From assembly GCA_018064825.1 (NCBI GenBank), contig JAGHUL010000015.1, positions 1-34,438 of the forward strand: a DNA stretch of 34,438 nt. Reading direction: 5' to 3'. The notes beneath the pieces were generated by a model. The model worked only from the letters and a program-made list of their open reading frames with translations. It was not told the origin of the DNA and searched no databases. This DNA comes from Candidatus Colivicinus equi (GTDB lineage Bacteria; Bacillota_I; Bacilli_A; Erysipelotrichales; Erysipelotrichaceae). Shown here one piece after another: positions 8,511 to 17,234 of this stretch. How positions within the stretch are numbered: position 1 is the stretch's first letter; the number at the start of each line of letters is the position of its first letter. The translations under genes were made by a program, and so were the position numbers.

Positions 8511-9602
8511 ATGAATGTTACAGGAATAATAGCTGAATATAATCCTTTCCATAATGGTCATATTTACCACATCAATAAAGCTATTGAACTAACTAAGCCT
8601 GATGTTTTAATATGCGTTTTAACAGGCAATTATAATCAACGTGGTGATTTATCTATCATCAACAAATTTGAAAAGACCAAAATCGCTTTAGAACACGGCA
8701 TCGATTTAGTAGTAGAACTTCCTTATATCTACACAACGCAAAAAGCTTATGCATTTGGCAAAGCAGCCGTAAATATATTAAATATGTTAAATGCCAACTA
8801 TCTTGTATTTGGTTCTGAAACAAACAACATGGAAGAACTGCAAAAATACGCAGAATTAAATGTCGATGTTACTAGATTAAAAGAATTGATGCATGATGGA
8901 AATTCCTATCCAAGTGCATATGGATTATTAGCTGGTTCTTTATACCCTAACGACATCTTAGCTGTAACATATTTAAAAGCCCTAAAAGGTAGTAATATCA
9001 CACCTATCGCTATCCAAAGAACAAATGAGTATAACTCATTAGATTTAGATGTCATAGCTTCAGCTAGTGCTATAAGAAAAGCCATCAAAGAGAAACGTGA
9101 TGTTTCAATGGCTACGCCAATTAGTATTGAAAATCCTATCTTCAATGAAGATTTATATCCATACTTAAGAAATTTATTATTCACAATGCCTAGAGAAGAT
9201 TTACAAAAAATATTCATGGTATCTGAAGGCATTGAAAATATGTTAATAAAGAACGCCATCACATATGATAACTATGATGATTTCATGAAAAATTCTATTT
9301 CGCGTAGATATACTAGATCTAGAATTCAAAGAATATCTTTACAAATTATGAATCATATCAATAAAGAAGACGTTGATAATCTTCCACCATTAAATTATGT
9401 AAGAGTCTTGGGCTTTAATTCGAAAGGCCAACAGTATCTAAAAGAAATAAAAGAAGATACAAAGATTGTTACGCAATTTAAAAACATGCCAAAAGAATAT
9501 AAAGATATCGAATGGAAGTCATCACTAATCTATTCAAGTATCTTAAAAGATTCAAATGAATATATTAAACAAGAATTAAAAGGGCCAATCATCATCGATT
9601 AG
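8511..9602 (+). CDS. tmcAL: tRNA(Met) cytidine acetate ligase (YlbM/TmcAL)
   Basis: MNVTGIIAEYNPFHNGHIYHINKAIE, LTGNYNQRGDLSIINKFEKTKIALEHGIDLVVELP, SASAIRKAI. Divergent from ylbN-rpmF homologues, as in Bacillus gene neighbourhoods. Confidence 0.95.
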   Translation: MNVTGIIAEYNPFHNGHIYHINKAIELTKPDVLICVLTGNYNQRGDLSIINKFEKTKIALEHGIDLVVELPYIYTTQKAYAFGKAAVNILNMLNANYLVFGSETNNMEELQKYAELNVDVTRLKELMHDGNSYPSAYGLLAGSLYPNDILAVTYLKALKGSNITPIAIQRTNEYNSLDLDVIASASAIRKAIKEKRDVSMATPISIENPIFNEDLYPYLRNLLFTMPREDLQKIFMVSEGIENMLIKNAITYDNYDDFMKNSISRRYTRSRIQRISLQIMNHINKEDVDNLPPLNYVRVLGFNSKGQQYLKEIKEDTKIVTQFKNMPKEYKDIEWKSSLIYSSILKDSNEYIKQELKGPIIID

Positions 9603-9616
9603 CCCTTATCTTTTTT
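9580..9616 (+). terminator. Intrinsic terminator of tmcAL overlapping its stop codon
   Basis: AAGGGCCAATC ATCATC GATTAGCCCTT (one mismatch) then ATCTTTTTT. The TAG stop lies in the 3' arm. Confidence 0.75.
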
Positions 9617-10334
9617 ACATTTCTACGTTATGGTAAACTTCTTGAACATCATCAACTTCATCTAGAAGTCTTAATAATCTTTCCCACATTTCAATATCAT
9701 GTGGATCAGTTAATGTAACGTATTCTTGAGGAAGCATCTTAATAGCGCAAACTGAATATTCACAATCAGGAATTAATGTTTCAATAGCTTCTTGTGCTTT
9801 ATGTAGATCAGTTGGAGCTACATAAACAGTCATTTCGCCTTCTTCAACTTCAATATCATTAACATCAACGTCGGCACCGATTAAAGTATCTAGCATTGTA
9901 TCTTCATCAGTATATTTGAAACTAATAACACCAAGGTTATCATAACCGAATGATACTGAACCTTTAACACCAAGCTTGCAATGAGCTTTGTTGAAACATT
10001 GGTTCATAGCTGCAACTGTTCTATTGTTATTGTCAGTTAAGCAATCAACGATAACTGTTGCGCCATTAGGACCGATACCTTCATATCTTAATGAATCATA
10101 AGATTCGTTTGAACCACCTTTTGCTTTTTCAATAGCTCTCTTAATTACGTCAGCTGGAACTTGGTTAGCTTTTGCTTCTTTTATCTTAGATCTTAGCGCT
10201 AAGTTCATTTCTGGATCTGCAACACCAGATTTAGCGGCGATATAGATTTCCTTACCATATCTAGAATATACTTTTGATTTCATTGCAGCTGTCTTAGCCA
10301 TAGCTGCAGCTCTTACTTCATGCGCTCTTCCCAT
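9615..10334 (-). CDS. yebC: YebC/PmpR family (TACO1-like) protein
   Basis: MGRAHEVRAAAMAKTAAMKSKVYSRYGKEIYIAAKSG...ANQVPADVIKRAIEKAKGG...YEGIGPNGATVIVDCLTDNNNRT is a classic YebC signature. Confidence 0.97.
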   Translation of the reverse strand: MGRAHEVRAAAMAKTAAMKSKVYSRYGKEIYIAAKSGVADPEMNLALRSKIKEAKANQVPADVIKRAIEKAKGGSNESYDSLRYEGIGPNGATVIVDCLTDNNNRTVAAMNQCFNKAHCKLGVKGSVSFGYDNLGVISFKYTDEDTMLDTLIGADVDVNDIEVEEGEMTVYVAPTDLHKAQEAIETLIPDCEYSVCAIKMLPQEYVTLTDPHDIEMWERLLRLLDEVDDVQEVYHNVEM

Positions 10335-10430
10335 AATTAATTACCTCACTTTTATAATTTTACCCCATTGGCTAAATTTTGTGAATATTGAAAACTGATT
10401 CTATAATAGATAACATTCTTTAATTAATAA

Positions 10431-10457
10431 TGAAAAAGCCATCCATGAGGATGGCTT
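10431..10457 (-). terminator. Rho-independent terminator downstream of ptsI
   Basis: Minus strand AAGCCATCC TCAT GGATGGCTT followed by TTTC. Confidence 0.8.
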
Positions 10458-10462
10458 CAATA

Positions 10463-12169
10463 CTAATTGTGAAGAACTTTTTGAACAAGTTCTAATACTT
10501 CTTGTTCAGTATGACACTTAATAGCTTTGTTAGCTAAATCTTCCATATCCTTCTTATTTAAAGATCTAATAATCTTTCTTGTAGGAAGAATCTTAGAAGC
10601 GGACATTGAGAATTCATCTAGTCCTAAGCCTAACAATACTGGAGCAGCATTTGGATCGCCGCCCATTTCACCACACATGCCACACCATTTACCTTGTGAA
10701 TGAGCACCATCAATTGTCATCTTGACTAAACGTAAAATAGCTGGATTTAATGGTTGATATAAGTAAGCAACTTTTTCTGACATTCTGTCAGCAGCCATTG
10801 AATATTGAATTAAATCGTTTGTACCAATTGAGAAGAAATCAGCATATTTAGCGAATTCATCAGCTAATACTGCAGAAGCAGGAATCTCAACCATCATACC
10901 GATTTCGATGTCATCAGAAACTTTTTGGCCTTCTTTTAGAAGATTTTCTTTTTCTTCTAATACGACACCTTTAGCTTCAACAAATTCATTTACTGTAGCA
11001 ATCATTGGGAACATGATAGCTAATTTGCCATATGCAGAAGCTCTTAATAATGCTCTAACTTGTGTTCTGAAGATATCTTTTCTATCAAGACATAATCTGA
11101 TAGCACGGTAACCTAAGAATGGGTTCATTTCAGGATCAAATGTGAAATAAGGAAGTTTCTTATCGCCACCGATATCTAATGTTCTAACGACAATTCTCTT
11201 TCCTTCTGCTCTTTCTAATACTTCTTTATAAGCTTCAAATTGTTCATCTTCAGTTGGGAATGCATCAGTCTTGTCCATATATAAGAATTCTGAACGGAAT
11301 AGACCAACGCCTTCTGCACCGTTAGCAATAACGTTATCCATATCTTTTGGATTGCCAATATTTGCGACTAATTCAACTTGATGACCATCTAAAGAAATAG
11401 ACTTTTCATTTAATAATGCTTGAAGAGCTTGTTTTTCTTCTAAGAACGCTTCCCTTCTAGCAGTATATTCTTTAATTTCTTCTTCATTTGGATTAATAAT
11501 AACTTCACCTTGTTTTGCATCTAAGATGATAGTATCGCCTGATTTACAAGCAGCTAAGACACCTGTACATCCAACAACTGCTGGAATACCTAAACTTACA
11601 GCCATGATTGCAGCATGAGAAGTTTTGCCACCGATTTCAGTAACGAAACCTAAAGCATACTTCTTATTAAGTTGTGCTGTATCAGATGGAGTCATCTCTT
11701 CAGCAACGATAACTACTTCTTCATCAATAGCAGTTAAATCAGGAATGGTTAAGCCTAAGATATTGCATAATAATCTGAATGAAACATCTTTAATATCGGC
11801 TGCTCTTTCTTTGAAATAAGCATCTTCTAAAGATTCAAACATTGTAACCATTTGATCAGAAACAGCTTTAGTAGCTTTCTCAGCACTGTTGCCATCTTTA
11901 ATCATATTGATGATTTGATCGTTGTACTCAGGATCCTGAGCCATCATAAGGTGAGCGTCAAATACAGCTAATTCTTCTTCTTTTAGATTTGTACTAGCTC
12001 TTTCTTTGATTTTCTCAATGTCAGAAACCGTTTTAGCTAAAGCATCAGAAAATACTTTAACTTCTTCATCTACATTTACTTCTTTTTCTTTAATTTCTAC
12101 TACTGGTTGTTGTAACTTAAATACTTTTCCAATAGCTACACCACTAGATGTGGCAATACCTTTAAGCAT
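10463..12169 (-). CDS. ptsI: Phosphoenolpyruvate-protein phosphotransferase (PTS enzyme I)
   Basis: MLKGIATSSGVAIGKVF, GGKTSHAAIMA (active-site His), RTLDIGGDKKLPYF, DFFSIGTNDLIQYSMAADR, CGEMGGDP. Confidence 0.97.
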   Translation of the reverse strand: MLKGIATSSGVAIGKVFKLQQPVVEIKEKEVNVDEEVKVFSDALAKTVSDIEKIKERASTNLKEEELAVFDAHLMMAQDPEYNDQIINMIKDGNSAEKATKAVSDQMVTMFESLEDAYFKERAADIKDVSFRLLCNILGLTIPDLTAIDEEVVIVAEEMTPSDTAQLNKKYALGFVTEIGGKTSHAAIMAVSLGIPAVVGCTGVLAACKSGDTIILDAKQGEVIINPNEEEIKEYTARREAFLEEKQALQALLNEKSISLDGHQVELVANIGNPKDMDNVIANGAEGVGLFRSEFLYMDKTDAFPTEDEQFEAYKEVLERAEGKRIVVRTLDIGGDKKLPYFTFDPEMNPFLGYRAIRLCLDRKDIFRTQVRALLRASAYGKLAIMFPMIATVNEFVEAKGVVLEEKENLLKEGQKVSDDIEIGMMVEIPASAVLADEFAKYADFFSIGTNDLIQYSMAADRMSEKVAYLYQPLNPAILRLVKMTIDGAHSQGKWCGMCGEMGGDPNAAPVLLGLGLDEFSMSASKILPTRKIIRSLNKKDMEDLANKAIKCHTEQEVLELVQKVLHN

Positions 12170-12199
12170 AATAATTACCTCTTCTCTACAATAATTATA

Positions 12200-12544
12200 T
12201 CATTCCTCTAATATACGTAAATAATCACGATATGCCTTTTTACGTGTACGGTAATAACTTGACGGAGAAAAGTATTCCAAATACCATTTCCCCTTTTTGC
12301 CATTAATCACCTCATTCTTGATAATAAAAGCTTCTTTATCATCAAGTTGAGTAACAACCTTTTCAAGATGATCAATGATATATCTTGTACTTCTTATTTC
12401 ATCATAAGAAAGACTGCGAGCATTTAGTTCTGATTCTCTAATCTTTCTTGTTGATAAAATGTAACTTTTTGATAAAAGAATGATAGAAAGTCTATCATTC
12501 TTAATACTATTTTTTATTTTTTTGCTCACAATATTATTGAGCAC
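12200..12544 (-). CDS. Small uncharacterised protein with C-terminal sigma-region-4/ArpU-like HTH appearance
   Basis: 114 aa, GTG start, no obvious SD. C-terminal ..WYLEYFSPSSYYRTRKKAYRDYLRILEE resembles the recognition helix of ArpU/RinA-type or sigma4-like proteins. Confidence 0.5.
   Translation of the reverse strand: MLNNIVSKKIKNSIKNDRLSIILLSKSYILSTRKIRESELNARSLSYDEIRSTRYIIDHLEKVVTQLDDKEAFIIKNEVINGKKGKWYLEYFSPSSYYRTRKKAYRDYLRILEE
12476..12502. repeat. Perfect 12-bp inverted repeat inside the 5' part of the 12200..12544 ORF
   Basis: AAGAATGATAGA AAG TCTATCATTCTT. On the minus strand it is followed by TTATC. Confidence 0.8.
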
Positions 12545-12567
12545 GAAATAAGTTGCGAAAGAAAATA

Positions 12568-13089
12568 TTACTCGCTGACTTCAATTAAACCATAACCGCC
12601 GTCGTTTCTCTTATAAACAACAGCAATCTTTTGTGAATCTGCATCTTTATAAATAAAGAATGAATGTGAAAGCATTTCCATCTGCATAATAGCTTCATCT
12701 AATACCATTTCATCTGCATAGATAGTTTTTGTTCTAACAGGAGTATCGTTTTCAGAAACATCCTCTTCAATGAAAGTAGCAGCTAATGAATCTTTATGTC
12801 TTCTAGACAATCTAGATTTTTGCCTTCTAATTTGATCTTCTAATTTATCAATTGCTAAATCAATACCAGTTTCAAAATCATTGTGAACGATTTCTGATCT
12901 CATTGTTCCAACCTTAGTTGGAATTGTGATTTCAATTTTCAGTTCACCACCATAATCTTTCACTGTTACTCTTGCAGAAACAGAATCATCAACAACAACG
13001 TACTTGTTTAGGAAGGATAATCTGCCCTCAATCTTCTCCTTCATCTTTTCAGTAATAGTAACATTCTCACCGTAAACATTAAATTTCAT
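12568..13089 (-). CDS. hpf: Long-form ribosome hibernation-promoting factor
   Basis: MKFNVYGENVTITEKMKEKIEGRLSFLNKY.. N-domain and C-terminal ..YADEMVLDEAIMQMEMLSHSFFIYKDADSQKIAVVYKRNDGGYGLIE dimerisation domain. Confidence 0.95.
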   Translation of the reverse strand: MKFNVYGENVTITEKMKEKIEGRLSFLNKYVVVDDSVSARVTVKDYGGELKIEITIPTKVGTMRSEIVHNDFETGIDLAIDKLEDQIRRQKSRLSRRHKDSLAATFIEEDVSENDTPVRTKTIYADEMVLDEAIMQMEMLSHSFFIYKDADSQKIAVVYKRNDGGYGLIEVSE

Positions 13090-13118
13090 ACTTTTCTCCT
13101 TTCGTGTATGTTTTTATT

Positions 13119-14567
13119 TTAATGGCTAATCAATATCTCGATTAACCATTTGTATACCAAGAATAAACCATAAGCATCTAAACTACAGTATTGTTTTAAA
13201 TTGTCTATTATTTTATCGCCATCAATTGACTCCCCTTTATCAACATTGCGCCAGTTATAGACTGCTTCCATACCATCATATATATCAAGATTTTTATATG
13301 AATAATCAGAACAGATGTCTACCAATTTTTTTAATGTATAATTGCCATTCATTCTGACATCATATATCAGCCCTTCCACAAATGGAGTTGCCAAATCTAT
13401 AAATCTTTCATTAAGAGCTTGCAGTTTATCAGCGTATGTTGGAAAAATGCTTGATAGTTCTTTTAATCTTAAGCACTCAGCACCCAAAGCATTATAGGCA
13501 ACAATCGGACCTGAACTAGGTATATTGTTAATTAATTGTTTAATAAATTCTTCTCTGCAATCTCCCGTACCTACGAATGTTTTGTGTTTTAAGTGTCCGT
13601 CTTCATCTAAGATATATAACGCAAACTCGAAGCATACAACATCCATAGGCTTCATCTTGTTGTATGGGGGCACCAAGTATCGATCCCACTCAAAGTCTAT
13701 AAATGATATAGGCCTCTTGTTAAGTTTACTTATCCAATCTTTTAAAGCTAGTTTATCAACAAATAAGCCACCATTTTGACTAGCCATTATTTGCGCATAT
13801 TGTGTTCGATTACCTTCTATGCGATTTAGATCGACATCTTTTAGATGTATTAGCCCCTCATCATACATCTCGTTTTTATACTTTGAAGACACTAGTGACA
13901 AAATGCTGTCATCTTCTAAATCTTCAGCTTCATTGAAGCATTCAAGATAGTATTCACATATTCCATTTTGTTTACAATATTTGTTTTTACATGGCATACA
14001 ATCTTCTATTGATAAACTATTCATTTTATCGATGACATCTTCATAATCGAAATTGTCGTTTTTAATAATATTTACAATCTTTTTATTTTTATATTTATTT
14101 GTACAAATAAATAATTTATCAACATCTAACTCTTCATCAAAAGCATAATCACCATTTAAATAAATAATATTTATATCATTTACGACAACGCCAATCTTAT
14201 TTAGAAGATTAAAAGCGACAGTATAAGATAAAGAATCTAGCTCTCTAAGTTGCGTATTAGAATAGATAAAATACAAATCGTATTCATCACCAACTTTATG
14301 AACAAACGGAACATTAATTCTTAATTCTTTGTCAACAAAGCGCGGTCTAACAAACCATTCATAATTATCTTTTTCTATAAAAAACCTATCACCTGGGTCA
14401 TTTCTCTGGCCAAGATAATAATTATCTATTTTTAGATATTTTATTATTAAATCAGTTAAAGATTCATCAGTTCTTAAATACTGTTTATATTCGCTATGAA
14501 CATCTTTGCTTAAAAAATAAAGGCGGTTACAACGAACGAATCTTTTAAGATCACTTATATGATGCAT
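13119..14567 (-). CDS. DUF2779-family protein: Cas4-like Cys-containing N-region plus putative DEDDy exonuclease-like C-region
   Basis: C-region RPISFIDFEWDRYLVPPYNKMKPMDVVCFEFALYI...GPIVAYNALGAECLRLKEL...YCSLDAYGLFLVYKWL. Middle Cys cluster CMPCKNKYCKQNGICEYYLEC. Confidence 0.75.
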   Translation of the reverse strand: MHHISDLKRFVRCNRLYFLSKDVHSEYKQYLRTDESLTDLIIKYLKIDNYYLGQRNDPGDRFFIEKDNYEWFVRPRFVDKELRINVPFVHKVGDEYDLYFIYSNTQLRELDSLSYTVAFNLLNKIGVVVNDINIIYLNGDYAFDEELDVDKLFICTNKYKNKKIVNIIKNDNFDYEDVIDKMNSLSIEDCMPCKNKYCKQNGICEYYLECFNEAEDLEDDSILSLVSSKYKNEMYDEGLIHLKDVDLNRIEGNRTQYAQIMASQNGGLFVDKLALKDWISKLNKRPISFIDFEWDRYLVPPYNKMKPMDVVCFEFALYILDEDGHLKHKTFVGTGDCREEFIKQLINNIPSSGPIVAYNALGAECLRLKELSSIFPTYADKLQALNERFIDLATPFVEGLIYDVRMNGNYTLKKLVDICSDYSYKNLDIYDGMEAVYNWRNVDKGESIDGDKIIDNLKQYCSLDAYGLFLVYKWLIEILISH

Positions 14568-14604
14568 ATCTACCTCTAATTTAATTATACTATGATGTTA
14601 AAGA

Positions 14605-14648
14605 AAGAAAAAATGCCCAATTCTTCCAAAATACAAGAATTAGGCATT
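14605..14648 (-). terminator. Intrinsic terminator downstream of the M29 aminopeptidase gene
   Basis: Minus strand AATGCCTAATTCTT ... AAGAATTGGGCATT (one mismatch) followed by TTTTTC. Confidence 0.75.
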
Positions 14649-14659
14649 ATTATTTCTAG

Positions 14660-15904
14660 TTAAAATACAAAGTTTCCGTCTTTAAATACTTCAACCATTT
14701 GACCATCATAAGTTTCGCCTACGATAGACATATCACTAGAACCAAACATGAAGTCGACATGATTCATAGAATCGTTTCCACCTAGTTCAAATAGTTCTTC
14801 TTTAGTAAGAATATCACCATTTTTAACATTAGTTGGATAACAAGCTCCTAACGCCAAGTGACATGAAGCATTCTCGTCAAATAATGTGTCATAGAATAGA
14901 ATATTGGTATTGCTGATAGGACTATCATACGAAATTAAAGCAACTTCACCTAGTGATTTAGAACCCTCATCTGTATCAAGAATATTCTTCAAGACATCTT
15001 TATTTGCTTCTGCGTCATAGTCTACAACTACACCATCTTTAAATGTTAGGTTGAAACTAGGAATGATGTTTCCATTATATGATAAAGGTTTTGTAGAATA
15101 AACTTTGCCATCGATATGATACCTATTAGGCATTGTAAATACTTCTTCAGTTGGAATATTAGGATTAAATTCAGTCTTAAATTTACCTCTAGATTTATCA
15201 CAACCGCCTTCCCAGAAATGATCTTTAATTAATTCGACTCTTAAATCTGTTCCTAAAGAATTCTTGAAATATAATGCTTTAAAGTTAAAATCGTTTAGTT
15301 TTCTTGCGTGAACCTTAACTTCTTCGTTGTGCTTAATCCAATTCTCTTCAGATTTACCTACTTCGATTCTTGAAGTCTTTTTAATTGCTTGCCACAAAGC
15401 TTCCATAGCTTCATCATCAGATTTATCTGGGAAAATCTTTTTAGCCCAATGAACTTCTGGATAAGCAATAATAGACCATTGTCCAATATTATTCATCGTA
15501 TAGTATTGGAATTTATTAGTCGCATTCATTCTTGAAAGCGAAACTTTTTGTAATAACTTTGGATCTATTCCTGCCAATTGATCAGGATCTTCACCAATTA
15601 TATGAAGAAAACACGCATCTTTTTTAATTGAATATTCATATTTTTTAATAGCCCACTCTGGCACTTCGCATAAGTCTTCTTCTGATTCATTTTCAAAACT
15701 AAGCCTGTTTCTTATACCGTCATGGTAATCAACATATACGCTTGATGCGCCTGCTTCATAAGCAACCTTAGTACATTCTCTAATTAATTCATAGGCCTCA
15801 ACTGGTCCTTGAATAACTAGTGGTTGTCCTTTCTGTACATTAGCACCAATCTTAACACCTACTAGTGCTAATTCATGTAATTCCTCTTGACTGATTTTAA
15901 ACAT
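14660..15904 (-). CDS. M29-family metallo-aminopeptidase (AmpS/PepS type)
   Basis: MFKISQEELHELALVGVKIGANVQKGQPLVIQGPVEAYELIRECTKVAYEAGA..., with typical NMPTEEVFT-like (NIPTEEVFTMPNR), LGEVALI, HLALG and NHVDFM-like motifs. Start moved to 15904, which is preceded by SD GGAGG. Confidence 0.9.
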   Translation of the reverse strand: MFKISQEELHELALVGVKIGANVQKGQPLVIQGPVEAYELIRECTKVAYEAGASSVYVDYHDGIRNRLSFENESEEDLCEVPEWAIKKYEYSIKKDACFLHIIGEDPDQLAGIDPKLLQKVSLSRMNATNKFQYYTMNNIGQWSIIAYPEVHWAKKIFPDKSDDEAMEALWQAIKKTSRIEVGKSEENWIKHNEEVKVHARKLNDFNFKALYFKNSLGTDLRVELIKDHFWEGGCDKSRGKFKTEFNPNIPTEEVFTMPNRYHIDGKVYSTKPLSYNGNIIPSFNLTFKDGVVVDYDAEANKDVLKNILDTDEGSKSLGEVALISYDSPISNTNILFYDTLFDENASCHLALGACYPTNVKNGDILTKEELFELGGNDSMNHVDFMFGSSDMSIVGETYDGQMVEVFKDGNFVF

Positions 15905-15914
15905 ATTTCCCCTC

Positions 15915-17189
15915 CTAAAATAATGTTTTTGTTCCAAATGATCTAACTTTGACAAATACTAAACTATCATCGCCAAAGATAGGTTCCATTAATTTTTTAT
16001 AATCTTCTTTTTTCTCTTTTGGTAAGATGACTTGGATTGTTCCACCAAAGCCACCACCATGGACTCTATATGCGCCCTCATCGCCTAAGAATTCTGCTGT
16101 AAGTGCTAAAGCAAGAGCTAAAGGTTGAGATTGAGGTCTAGATGCAGGATAAACGTTTTGTAGATACATAAAACTAGAATGTCCTGAACCCTTCATAAGT
16201 TTAAGTAACTTATTGATATCTTTTTCTTTAACAGCGTCAGCTTCTTCAACTGCACGTTTATTTTCTCTAAAGAAGTGAATAGATCTTAAGATGCCGCGGT
16301 CATTATCAATTTTCTCGCGAATAGCAGGAATGTTGTTTACTAAGTTTTCATAATTTGTATCAGCTAAATAATCAACACCTAGTTCATGAGCAACATCTCT
16401 TATTTCGCCAGGAACAGCTGAATATTCATTAGATAATCCTGCATGACTTCCTTTAACATTTACTAATACTAAATCATAGTTGTAGTCTTCAAAAGAGAAT
16501 TCGTAGTTTTTAATAACTGGTTTTTGGTCATCAAAGAAATCAAAAGATACAAAACCACCAACTGAGATTGTAGCTTGATCCATCAAACCACTACCTTTAC
16601 CAAAATATTCTCTTTCAGCAAATCTACCAATGATAGCACGATCAACATCGCTTATTTTTCCTTCACAATATAAGTAATTGAACATCTCTGCTAGCATTAC
16701 TTCAAAACATGCTGAACTAGAAATACCTGAACCAACTAATACTTTAGCATCACATACAGCATCAATGCCGCCAATATCGTAGCCCATTTCTTTAATCTTG
16801 TATGCGATTCCTCTAATTAATGAAGTTGAAGATTCATGTTCATCATCATGTTTTGATAAGTCAGATAAATCAACATGTCTTTCTTCATCATCATAGTAAT
16901 AATTAACGGTATTTGAATCATTCTTTTTATAAACACAAACATCATCAATATTTAGTGCTGCTGTAAGGCAATGGCCGTGTTGGTGATCGGTATGGTTACC
17001 GCCAACCTCTGTTCTACCAGGAGAAGATACAAAGTGGTAATCACCATCACCAAATAAGTTATATGCTCTTTCTAATAAAGAAAGATATCTTTCTCTTTCT
17101 TTACTAACATCATCAAAACAAATTGTCGACTTTAAGAATTCATCAGCTTTGCCATCTAAAATATACTTTTTTAAATCGTTATAAAACAT
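15915..17189 (-). CDS. galK: Galactokinase
   Basis: GRTEVGGNHTDHQHGHCL (GHMP/galactokinase signature), VGSGISSSACFEV, RVHGGGFGGTIQ. Confidence 0.93.
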   Translation of the reverse strand: MFYNDLKKYILDGKADEFLKSTICFDDVSKERERYLSLLERAYNLFGDGDYHFVSSPGRTEVGGNHTDHQHGHCLTAALNIDDVCVYKKNDSNTVNYYYDDEERHVDLSDLSKHDDEHESSTSLIRGIAYKIKEMGYDIGGIDAVCDAKVLVGSGISSSACFEVMLAEMFNYLYCEGKISDVDRAIIGRFAEREYFGKGSGLMDQATISVGGFVSFDFFDDQKPVIKNYEFSFEDYNYDLVLVNVKGSHAGLSNEYSAVPGEIRDVAHELGVDYLADTNYENLVNNIPAIREKIDNDRGILRSIHFFRENKRAVEEADAVKEKDINKLLKLMKGSGHSSFMYLQNVYPASRPQSQPLALALALTAEFLGDEGAYRVHGGGFGGTIQVILPKEKKEDYKKLMEPIFGDDSLVFVKVRSFGTKTLF

Positions 17190-17204
17190 ATTTTTATTCC
17201 TCGC

Positions 17205-17228
17205 AAAAAGTGTGGCTCTTTCGAGCCA
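17205..17228 (-). terminator. Intrinsic terminator between the ROK kinase gene and galK
   Basis: Minus strand TGGCTC GAAA GAGCCA CACTTTTTG. Confidence 0.75.
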
Positions 17229-17234
17229 TCACTA

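Noticed and set aside
8906-9262. 118-aa minus-strand ORF antisense to tmcAL
   Set aside because: Falls inside a conserved tmcAL frame; no SD or recognisable domain.
12535-12560. Possible intrinsic terminator TGCTCA...TGAGCA just after hpf
   Set aside because: The 6-bp stem exists, but in the minus-strand direction it is followed by an A-tract rather than a U-tract, so it does not fit an intrinsic terminator for hpf.
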